Assembly (NCBI GenBank): GCA_021160355.1
Contig: JAGHCS010000241.1
Coordinates: 1-5,798, forward strand
Length of the DNA stretch: 5,798 nt
Direction of reading: 5' to 3'
Origin: Candidatus Cloacimonadota bacterium
GTDB lineage: Bacteria > Cloacimonadota > Cloacimonadia > JGIOTU-2
In this document: positions 1 to 5,798 of the stretch, piece by piece
How positions within the stretch are numbered: position 1 is the stretch's first letter
Layout of the letters: every line of letters starts with the position of its first letter
Notes under the pieces: generated by a model
What the model saw: only the letters and a program-made list of their open reading frames with translations
Told to the model about the DNA's origin: nothing
Databases searched by the model: none
Translations under genes and position numbers: made by a program

Positions 1-3000
1 AGATGCCGAAAGATGGCTCAGTCAGGGTTTTCATTGATGATGGACGCAATGATCAAAGTTATGAGCCAGGTTATGATCTTGAGGGAAATGAATATAGATT
101 TTATGAGCTGACAGATCCAATAAATGATTTTTTAATTGATTATTTGAACTCACCATATATGATCGAATTCGGTGTGGGAATCTCAAATAATTATGCAATA
201 GGCGTTATTTATGAGGAGCGGTCCGGTAAAAAATGGGGAAGCTGGCCCCAGGGCGGAACTCTTGAGGTGAAGATGATCAAAAAGAACTATAATGTTCCTT
301 ATGAAGATCTTCCAGATGCCAAATGGGGTTATCAGATAAAAAATATTTACAGTCTCGGTGGGCAGAACATTGATGCACAGGGATTTGAAATGAAAATCTA
401 CTACTATCCTCCGGGTGCGGGAGGTGAAGCGGAGTACGGGATCGTAGATTCCAACAATGTGCTGCATAAATTTATTGATATTCTCAATCTTGATACAACC
501 GGAGACGGCATAGTAAACGGGAGTGATGGAACAATTGACCTGGATAAAGGAGTTGCTGTGTTCCCTATGTGGGAACCCTTCCAGCCGCACTGGTTTTCCG
601 GCTACAGTACCACTTTGGGTAATCCAATGGTCTATAATGAGCTCAATCCTGACCAGACGGAAGATGATTATAATCCATTCTATCTCGGTGTAAAATCAAA
701 TAAAGTTGGCAGCACGATCAACCTTGGACATATCAATATCATAGAAGGAAGCGAGAAGGTATATGTCGATGGTGTGCTTATGAAAAAGGGAATCGATTAT
801 GATATTGATTATTTTAGCGGAACAGTTCGGCTCAAAGGTGATGCTGCAAGCAACCCTAACGCTGATGTCAAAGTAGATTTCGAGTACCAGCCTTTTTTTA
901 ATATTGATAAAAAAAGCATGTTTGGTGTTCGCGCGGATTATGAATTCAACAATAACGCCAAGGTTGGCGCAACTTTTATGTATGAGGGAGGTTCTACCGG
1001 TAAAAGGCATGTGAAGGTGGGTGGTGAACCCACAAAGATATTTATAGGCGATATCGATGGATCAATAAGAGCAGACCTGCCCTTTGTGACGGATCTTGTT
1101 GATATGATACCGCTTGTGAGAACCAATGAAAAATCCTCCGTTTCTCTTTCCGGTGAAGTTGCAATGAATATTCCTAATCCTAATGCAACCGATAACGGAG
1201 AAGCATATATCGATGATATGGAAGCGATCAATGAACTCTTATCTGTTGGCATTAGCCGGTCAGAGTATGATTTCGCAAGTCATCCGATTGGAATTGATTC
1301 CCTCATGGCAGATACGCTGGTTACTCGTATTACCAGGGGCAATTTTAACTGGTATAATCCGCACAATGAATTCCAGAAAAAGGATATCTATCCTGACCTT
1401 CCGACCGATGAAGGAAGAGAATATGTGTCCGTACTGGAATGCAAGCTTCAGCCCATTTCACTGTTTCCGAACTGGGGTGGTATCATGAAGAGTTTCGGGG
1501 CTACCGCAGAGGATTTTAAGAAGAAACGGTATCTCGAACTGACAATAAAAGCTGAAGATGCTGAACTTGGTGATACACTTTTTATAGATTTTGGAACTAT
1601 AAGTGAGGACTATTATCCTATACTTCATCCAAATAATGTTCTAAATTATGAAGATCTCAATCAGGATGGTGTGCTCGATGTGGGAGAAGATGTGGGACTT
1701 GATAATGTACAGGGCACAGATCCGGTACCACCTAAAAATCATGATTTTGATGATACTCCTGACGTCGATGATGGGAATGACGACTATATATATACGGCAG
1801 GTTCGTCCGATTACAGCGGTATTAATGGAGATGAGGTCAACGGACGTCTGGATACTGAAGATCTAAATAAGAACTTTGTGCTGGATATCCGAAATAATTA
1901 TTTCCAATATGCAATCGATCTTACAAACGTCGATCCTGAAATTCTTATTTCAGAATATAATGATTGGATGTTTATCCGCATCCCCTTGCAGGATTCACTT
2001 TACTTCCAACCACTTGGTGAAGGAAATATTGCCTGGAATTATATTCAAAGTGCCCGTCTATGGATGAAGACAGAAACTTCGGATGATCTTGTTATCGATA
2101 TCGAAACATTCGAGCTGGTCGGCAACAAATGGGCAGCTTCAACCATAATGGATACGACATTGCACAAACCAGCCGATCTGCAGCCGGATGAAGCATTTGA
2201 AGTGGCTACAGAAAATAACTCCAACAATCTCGACTACACTCCCCCTCCCGGCTCATTAACAGGAGATGATGATAAAGAAAAAGAGATCGAGCAGTCTCTT
2301 GTCTTGAACATACAGCATCTTGAGCCGGATAGATACATTTATGCAAAGGAAACTTTCTCCGAAAAATTAGACTTGCTCAATTACAGCAAAGTGAAATTAT
2401 GGGTGTATGCACAGCATGCGACGGGACCACCGCCAAATGCATCAGATACTGAAACAATTATTTTCCGTCTTGGTTCCGACACGCTGAACTATTATGAATA
2501 CCGTCAGTCGGTACAGGTATATGATGATATAGATTCAAAAATGACTGAGAGCCGCTGGCAGGGTATTACGGTCGATTTTACAGAATTTACTGACCTGAAA
2601 AAGAGCGACATGCCGGACACTACTGCACATCTCAGAATAGTCGGCACACCTTCTCTGGGTTATATCAAACAGGTGGCAGTGGGTCTTATCCGTCCAGAAA
2701 GTATGGAAACTACTTTCAGCGGTCGTATTTTCTTCGATGATATTCGTGTAAGTGATCCGTACAGTGAGATGGGAATGGCAACCCGGTTGACACTTGATAC
2801 AAAAATTGCAGATTTTGCAGATATACTCATAAATTTTGAGAGGAAAACTCCCAATTTCTATTCACTCGGTGCAAAAGCCGGAAGCGGTTCGGACAGCTAT
2901 TCCTATTCTTTAAGAAATAATGTTTATCTTCATAAATTTATGCCGGGCACATGGGGTTTCAATATCCCTTTAAAATTCAATTATTCCTATGGTGAAAGCA

Positions 3001-4958
3001 AGCCGCGGTTCCAGCCGAATTCGGATATAAAACTTATAACCCCGGAAGAAAAAAATAAATATAAAACGACCAACGAAACAAAGTCTGCATCGATTTCCTT
3101 GCGTAAAAGCAAAGCGTCGACAAACTTCTTTGCAAAACTGTTACTCGATAATACCTTCATTAGAGCAGAAGTAAAGCACACGAAATCTCTCTCTCCAACT
3201 AAGCGGGATACCACCTATAAATATACAGGAACTTTGAATTATGCTTTGAACTTCAATAAAACAAAGCATGATCTCAAAATATTTAAAAAATTCAGTGTAT
3301 ACTACTTACCACAGAAAATAACCATCAATACGGATTATAATTACACAAAATACAATGCGTGGACCAAGCAGAGCCAGGATACGCTGTTCATAAATGATGA
3401 AAAAGCGCCCGAGCACACACTCAATCCAAAACTTACCGTAAAATACGAACTGTTCACAGATTTTGATACTGATTATAGACTCAATATGACACGTAATCTT
3501 GCAAAGAAAAATAAGGTCGGGAAACTTAATATCGGAGTAGAGACTGCCAGAAACCAGGATGTGACCCTGAAATATGTGCCAAACTATATGAAAAAGTTAA
3601 ATTTTACCACACAATATAAAACGTTATATAAACAAAACCGCAGGGAGAACCTTCAAAATGACACGTTGAATATTCAATATGAAGTGGAAAATGAACGCCG
3701 GGCTTCAGCAAATATTACGTTGAAGTTCGACGAGTATGGTGAAAAAATTATGGATCTCATTCAGATTGATGAAGTGGTGAAAGAAGAAGTGAAACCAAAG
3801 GAAGAATTGATCGAAGATGAGATTGAAAAAGAAATTGATGAGATTGATGAAGGTGAACTCGAAGATAAAGAACGACAAAAAGAACTGGAAGAACAGGAGT
3901 GGGGCAAGGAAGAACCCAAAAAAGAAGAAATAGAAGAGATTGTCGATTCTGTAGATATAGAAATAGAAACTCCGGAAGGTGAAGAAGAAATCATTATAGA
4001 AGAAAAAGCTTCATCATTCGGCTTTAAGAAGATCGCAATGTACACCACGAAGGCAGTTGGTTTCTGTGTGCAAAAGATCGGATCGATGGATCTCAGCTAT
4101 TCAAATACATTCAGGACAAAGTATTTTGCACCTCCTGATTCACTTCCCAATCTCTCTTATCAGCTTGGGCTGCGGGATCAAACATTCGGGCAGATTCAAT
4201 CTGTAAGTCAGATCGACGCATTCTCCGCAAACACACGTACGCGGTTCGAGCTTTTCAAGATTTTAAGCACAGAGCTTTCTGCGAAATATTCACTTGATTT
4301 GAACCGGAGTTCCGGTAATAAGACAAAAACAGAGTCAATAACTCTACCTGGAGTTGTTCTTAGTTTTAGTAAAATTGATGATTTCTTGAAAGTGAAATTT
4401 TTAAAAGGCAGCAATATTTCCACCAGTTTTTCCCGTATGATCTCAAACACCGGCTCGGGATTCTGGGATACCCCTGACCGCACCTCAGAAAAATTCCAGT
4501 TCAGTCCGCTTCTTTCATTTAATACGAAGTTATTTAATAAGATAAACACAAATCTCGGTTTTAATTATGGTTTCAGTAACCAGATAAGTTATGTGGAGAA
4601 CAATAAGAAAACTCGCACCGGTGAATCAAGTTTCAGTGCAACCTTCCGCTATTCGTTCCAATCTGCCAAAGGAGTGAAAATACCTCTTCTCGGACGCCTG
4701 AATATGACCAATAAAACCGACATTGACCTCGACATCAGCTATACTGCAAGTAGTTCTCAATCTGAGAACAGCATAACCGGGAAATGGGATTATTCTCTTA
4801 ATAGAAATACATTTAAGATTGAACCCAGGGTAGCCTATAATTTTAGCAGGGATATCAATGCTGGACTCACTGCCCGATACGAAGCTCAAAAGGATGTGAA
4901 AGCGGGTACATCAAGTACAACTACAGCTATAAATATCTGGGTCGAATTCAAATTTTAA
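1..4958 (+). CDS. sprA: SprA/Sov-family T9SS outer-membrane translocon, 5' partial
   Basis: SprA is the outer-membrane pore through which the type IX secretion system exports folded cargo; in Flavobacterium johnsoniae it is a 36-strand beta barrel of roughly 2400 residues. Here 1651 residues are visible (numbered from the first full codon at base 3). That first Met is probably internal: no signal peptide follows it, and known homologs are longer. SprA-type signatures in order: KNIYSL (113-118), a FPMWEPF block near 190, the NIPNPNATDNGEAYIDDMEA block (389-408; AYIDDME at 401-407), a DTEDLNKNFVLD segment near 620-630, FFDDIRV (910-916) followed by LDTKIADFAD, and a KFMPGTWGFNIP...YSYGES stretch (978-999) ending in NSDIKL. 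From about 930 on, alternating polar/aromatic strands fit a beta barrel, and the protein ends in EFKF, a terminal-Phe barrel signal. I found only two cysteines (480, 1355). Odd feature: an acidic insert at 1256-1335. The family call rests on motif recall, not a search. Confidence 0.93.
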   Translation, partial: MPKDGSVRVFIDDGRNDQSYEPGYDLEGNEYRFYELTDPINDFLIDYLNSPYMIEFGVGISNNYAIGVIYEERSGKKWGSWPQGGTLEVKMIKKNYNVPYEDLPDAKWGYQIKNIYSLGGQNIDAQGFEMKIYYYPPGAGGEAEYGIVDSNNVLHKFIDILNLDTTGDGIVNGSDGTIDLDKGVAVFPMWEPFQPHWFSGYSTTLGNPMVYNELNPDQTEDDYNPFYLGVKSNKVGSTINLGHINIIEGSEKVYVDGVLMKKGIDYDIDYFSGTVRLKGDAASNPNADVKVDFEYQPFFNIDKKSMFGVRADYEFNNNAKVGATFMYEGGSTGKRHVKVGGEPTKIFIGDIDGSIRADLPFVTDLVDMIPLVRTNEKSSVSLSGEVAMNIPNPNATDNGEAYIDDMEAINELLSVGISRSEYDFASHPIGIDSLMADTLVTRITRGNFNWYNPHNEFQKKDIYPDLPTDEGREYVSVLECKLQPISLFPNWGGIMKSFGATAEDFKKKRYLELTIKAEDAELGDTLFIDFGTISEDYYPILHPNNVLNYEDLNQDGVLDVGEDVGLDNVQGTDPVPPKNHDFDDTPDVDDGNDDYIYTAGSSDYSGINGDEVNGRLDTEDLNKNFVLDIRNNYFQYAIDLTNVDPEILISEYNDWMFIRIPLQDSLYFQPLGEGNIAWNYIQSARLWMKTETSDDLVIDIETFELVGNKWAASTIMDTTLHKPADLQPDEAFEVATENNSNNLDYTPPPGSLTGDDDKEKEIEQSLVLNIQHLEPDRYIYAKETFSEKLDLLNYSKVKLWVYAQHATGPPPNASDTETIIFRLGSDTLNYYEYRQSVQVYDDIDSKMTESRWQGITVDFTEFTDLKKSDMPDTTAHLRIVGTPSLGYIKQVAVGLIRPESMETTFSGRIFFDDIRVSDPYSEMGMATRLTLDTKIADFADILINFERKTPNFYSLGAKAGSGSDSYSYSLRNNVYLHKFMPGTWGFNIPLKFNYSYGESKPRFQPNSDIKLITPEEKNKYKTTNETKSASISLRKSKASTNFFAKLLLDNTFIRAEVKHTKSLSPTKRDTTYKYTGTLNYALNFNKTKHDLKIFKKFSVYYLPQKITINTDYNYTKYNAWTKQSQDTLFINDEKAPEHTLNPKLTVKYELFTDFDTDYRLNMTRNLAKKNKVGKLNIGVETARNQDVTLKYVPNYMKKLNFTTQYKTLYKQNRRENLQNDTLNIQYEVENERRASANITLKFDEYGEKIMDLIQIDEVVKEEVKPKEELIEDEIEKEIDEIDEGELEDKERQKELEEQEWGKEEPKKEEIEEIVDSVDIEIETPEGEEEIIIEEKASSFGFKKIAMYTTKAVGFCVQKIGSMDLSYSNTFRTKYFAPPDSLPNLSYQLGLRDQTFGQIQSVSQIDAFSANTRTRFELFKILSTELSAKYSLDLNRSSGNKTKTESITLPGVVLSFSKIDDFLKVKFLKGSNISTSFSRMISNTGSGFWDTPDRTSEKFQFSPLLSFNTKLFNKINTNLGFNYGFSNQISYVENNKKTRTGESSFSATFRYSFQSAKGVKIPLLGRLNMTNKTDIDLDISYTASSSQSENSITGKWDYSLNRNTFKIEPRVAYNFSRDINAGLTARYEAQKDVKAGTSSTTTAINIWVEFKF
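492..527 (+). other. EF-hand/dockerin-like acidic loop within SprA
   Basis: Residues 164-175 of the visible protein read DTTGDGIVNGSD. Acidic or polar oxygen donors fall at loop positions 1 (D164), 3 (T166), 5 (D168), 9 (N172) and 12 (D175), with Gly at 6 and an aliphatic residue at 8. This is the spacing of calcium-binding EF-hand or dockerin loops. Position 12 is Asp rather than the usual Glu. No flanking helix pair is evident, so calcium binding is an inference from spacing only. Confidence 0.45.
1653..1688 (+). other. Canonical EF-hand-type calcium loop within SprA
   Basis: Residues 551-562 read DLNQDGVLDVGE and match the 12-residue EF-hand loop fully: D551, N553, D555, G556, an aliphatic residue at position 8 (L558), D559 and E562. 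A second, degenerate copy (DLNKNFVLD, about residues 622-630) lies some 70 residues later, with a very Asp-rich stretch (DFDDTPDVDDGNDD) between them. SprA homologs commonly carry a related 'EDLN...LD' segment. That the loop binds calcium and stiffens an extracellular part is my inference. Confidence 0.55.
3768..4007 (+). other. Glu/Lys-rich low-complexity insert in the SprA barrel region
   Basis: Residues 1256-1335 are dominated by Glu, Lys, Asp and Ile, starting DEVVKEEVKPKEEL and ending EEEIIIEEK. The composition contrasts sharply with the aromatic, strand-forming sequence on both sides (ITLKFDEYGEK before; FKKIAMYTTKAVGFC after). The middle part is compatible with a highly charged helix or coiled coil; the Pro residues (at KPK, EPKK and TPEG) suggest breaks. 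It lies about 315 residues from the C-terminus, so it should be a loop between two barrel strands. Whether that loop is periplasmic or extracellular cannot be told from sequence alone. I do not recall such an insert in well-studied SprA proteins. Confidence 0.8.
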
Positions 4959-4959
4959 T

Positions 4960-5631
4960 ATGAGGGAACAGGACTACAAGCGCCTTATCACAGTGGGAGA
5001 TATTCACGGACAGTTTGACATGCTCCAGGAATTGATGGGAAAAATCAAACCTTCGCAAAACGATTTTTTTGTTTTCATTGGCGATTATATAGATCGGGGA
5101 GCCAAAAGTAGGGAAGTAATCGATTATCTGATTGATTTCTCACAAAAATACAATGCAGTTTTTCTTAAAGGGAATCACGAGGATATGCTTTTAGATTTAC
5201 TGGGTTTGGATGAAAGGGCTATCAATGGTGCATATTATGAGCGTAATGGCGGAGAATTTACTGCACGTTCATATGGTAATGCTGATTCAACGATCGAAGA
5301 TTTGGAAAAACTTATTCCTGAAGAGCATCTTCAGTTTATAAAGAACACAAAGATATTTTTTGAGACCGAGCATTATTTTTTCTCACATGGGGGTGTGATG
5401 CCGGGTATTCCTTTTGCAGAGCAGAAACGAGAGGTAATGTTATGGATCAGATATCAGTTCATTCATTATCCGACAGGATTAGATAAGATCGTTGTGTTCG
5501 GGCATAGTCCACAGCGAAAAGTATTGATAGAAAATGATAAAATCGGTATAGATACGGGGGCGGGATATTTTAACAAATTGAGTGCGATCGATTTGTTTAC
5601 AAAGGAAATTTTTCAGGTAAGTTACAGGTAG
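4960..5631 (+). CDS. PPP-family metallophosphatase (Ser/Thr protein phosphatase-like)
   Basis: A complete 223-residue enzyme of the PPP metallophosphoesterase superfamily, which hydrolyses phosphoesters with a two-metal centre. All signature motifs are present in order: GDIHG (13-17), GDYIDRG (41-47), GNHE (71-74), SHGG (142-145) and FGHSP (180-184). By analogy with lambda phosphatase, the metal ligands would be D14, H16, D42, N72, H143 and H182, with H73 as general acid and R46 and R164 (in LWIR) contacting phosphate. The NGG (96-98) plus SYG (104-106) segment is typical of small bacterial PPP phosphatases. Length fits these enzymes. No signal peptide or membrane segment is seen, so it is probably cytoplasmic. 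The start is the only Met before GDIHG; it follows the sprA stop by one base (TAATATG) with no clear Shine-Dalgarno, suggesting translational coupling. The substrate is not determinable: phosphoprotein and diadenosine tetraphosphate are both possible. Confidence 0.93.
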   Translation: MREQDYKRLITVGDIHGQFDMLQELMGKIKPSQNDFFVFIGDYIDRGAKSREVIDYLIDFSQKYNAVFLKGNHEDMLLDLLGLDERAINGAYYERNGGEFTARSYGNADSTIEDLEKLIPEEHLQFIKNTKIFFETEHYFFSHGGVMPGIPFAEQKREVMLWIRYQFIHYPTGLDKIVVFGHSPQRKVLIENDKIGIDTGAGYFNKLSAIDLFTKEIFQVSYR

Positions 5632-5633
5632 GT

Positions 5634-5650
5634 TTGATTCCCCGAATCGA
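5634..5650 (+). other. Hairpin 1 (GATTC-CCC-GAATC) just after the phosphatase stop
   Basis: GATTC (5636-5640) and GAATC (5644-5648) pair perfectly around a CCC loop; a T-G wobble (5635/5649) and a T-A pair (5634/5650) extend the stem to seven base pairs. It begins three bases after the phosphatase stop codon, where a terminator might sit. However, the stem is short and no T-run follows (CCGTGTGAAAAATTATATAT instead), so a classical intrinsic terminator is not supported. It may protect a 3' end or be part of the structured region that follows. Confidence 0.45.
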
Positions 5651-5684
5651 CCGTGTGAAAAATTATATATAGATCTTAAGAGTG

Positions 5685-5704
5685 GTCATCTGGGGGCAGA
5701 TGAC
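5685..5704 (+). other. Hairpin 2 (GTCATCTG-GGGG-CAGATGAC)
   Basis: This is a perfect 8-bp inverted repeat, 5685-5692 against 5697-5704, around a four-G loop, with a further G-T wobble at 5684/5705. No T-run follows (TCAACAGGAATTTACTG). As RNA it would present GGGG in the loop and bury the ATG at 5700-5702 in the 3' arm, so it could hide both a Shine-Dalgarno-like run and a start codon. A regulatory RNA element is plausible but unproven. Confidence 0.55.
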
Positions 5705-5762
5705 TCAACAGGAATTTACTGACGATGTAGAGCTGATTATCCTTAATCAGCCACGAGGATAA
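5700..5762 (+). CDS. Possible 20-codon mini-ORF or leader peptide
   Basis: The reading frame from ATG at 5700 encodes MTQQEFTDDVELIILNQPRG and stops at TAA (5760-5762). A GGGGG run (5692-5696) sits only three bases before the ATG, closer than a normal ribosome binding site. An upstream GTG at 5682 in the same frame is an alternative start. The product resembles nothing I recognise, has no signal or membrane segment, and is not rich in one amino acid as a classical attenuation leader would be. A chance ORF is the most likely explanation; it is listed because it overlaps both hairpins 2 and 3. Confidence 0.12.
   Translation: MTQQEFTDDVELIILNQPRG
5732..5751 (+). other. Hairpin 3 (GCTGATTA-TCCT-TAATCAGC)
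   Basis: This is a perfect 8-bp inverted repeat, 5732-5739 against 5744-5751, around a TCCT loop. It lies 27 bases after hairpin 2 and 22 bases before the first candidate start codon of the next gene. No T-run follows (CACGAGGATAATAGTC), so it does not look like a factor-independent terminator. Its position suggests it belongs to the 5' leader of the downstream gene if transcription continues, or starts, through this region. Confidence 0.55.
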
Positions 5763-5777
5763 TAGTCAAATTTATGA

Positions 5778-5798
5778 ATGAAGTATATACTAAAAGAA
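5778..5798 (+). CDS. Probable start of a downstream gene, 3' partial
   Basis: An ATG at 5778 opens a frame reading MKYILKE that runs off the right edge. Short Lys-rich openings followed by hydrophobic residues are common at the start of bacterial genes, including exported proteins, but seven codons cannot show a signal peptide. An overlapping alternative is the ATG at 5774 in another frame (MNEVYTKR), also open to the edge. The only Shine-Dalgarno-like sequence is GAGG at 5755-5758, too far from both (15 and 19 intervening bases), so the start choice is uncertain. No function can be assigned. Confidence 0.3.

Noticed and set aside
3..5. ATG at base 3 as the true start of the SprA gene
   Set aside because: The frame reaches the window edge, no signal peptide follows, and SprA proteins are several hundred residues longer. 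It is treated as an internal Met of a 5'-truncated gene.
183..590. 135-codon minus-strand open frame opposite sprA
   Set aside because: It has no recognisable domain and lies wholly opposite conserved SprA motifs. Long antisense frames are expected across a 5-kb gene.
3761..4048. Ser-rich 95-codon open frame on the minus strand
   Set aside because: It is the antisense image of the Glu/Lys-rich insert (GAA/GAT codons read as TTC/ATC and TCx). The homopolymeric composition and overlap with a strongly supported gene make it a shadow.
5629..5636. TAGGTTTG resembling the Bacteroidota -7 promoter element (TAnnTTTG)
   Set aside because: No TTTG/TTG element lies at the expected distance upstream (the nearest TTTG, 5592-5595, is too far), the match overlaps the phosphatase stop codon, and the organism may not be a Bacteroidota member.
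5758..5763. GATAAT as a -10 promoter box for the next gene
   Set aside because: No convincing -35 element sits about 17 bases upstream; that position falls within hairpin 3. AT-rich hexamers of this kind are common by chance.
5782..5791. Perfect 10-base palindrome AGTATATACT
   Set aside because: It is a short, AT-rich, single copy that lies inside the probable start of the next gene. No second copy was noticed, so an operator claim is unsupported.
5632..5798. tRNA, known riboswitch or intrinsic terminator in the terminal gap
   Set aside because: There is no cloverleaf pattern or CCA-type acceptor end, no riboswitch core I recognise, and no T-run after any of the hairpins.

Overview
The window looks like chromosomal DNA from a member of the FCB superphylum (Fibrobacterota/Chlorobiota/Bacteroidota and their candidate relatives). 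It is moderately AT-rich. The main clue is one very long gene, open from the left edge, whose protein carries the SprA (Sov) signatures in family order. SprA is the giant outer-membrane translocon of the type IX secretion system (T9SS). The sequence is clearly SprA-like but differs in detail from the Flavobacterium/Porphyromonas proteins as I remember them, so a non-Bacteroidota FCB lineage (for example Cloacimonadota- or Marinimicrobia-like) is plausible. The window alone cannot settle the phylum.

Layout. (1) Left edge to 4958, + strand: the C-terminal 1651 residues of SprA. The N-terminus, including the expected signal peptide, lies outside the window. The visible part holds the repeated SprA-type modules, two EF-hand-like acidic loops, a conserved 'FFDDIRV' segment, many amphipathic beta-strand stretches ending in a terminal Phe, and an unusual Glu/Lys-rich insert of about 80 residues near the C-terminal end. 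(2) 4960-5631, + strand: a complete 223-residue PPP-family metallophosphatase (bacterial Ser/Thr or diadenosine-tetraphosphatase-like). Its ATG starts one base after the sprA stop, so the two genes are almost certainly co-transcribed. (3) 5632-5798: a 167-base stretch with no convincing complete gene. It contains three compact hairpins with 3-4 base loops (CCC, GGGG, TCCT), a possible 20-codon mini-ORF, and, at the right edge, the probable first codons of another + strand gene.

How the parts relate: SprA would form the outer-membrane exit pore for T9SS cargo. The phosphatase is a soluble cytoplasmic enzyme with no visible secretion signal; its link to secretion is only suggested by adjacency. 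The least explained parts are the hairpin cluster and the acidic insert. I see no mobile element, CRISPR array, tRNA or rRNA.
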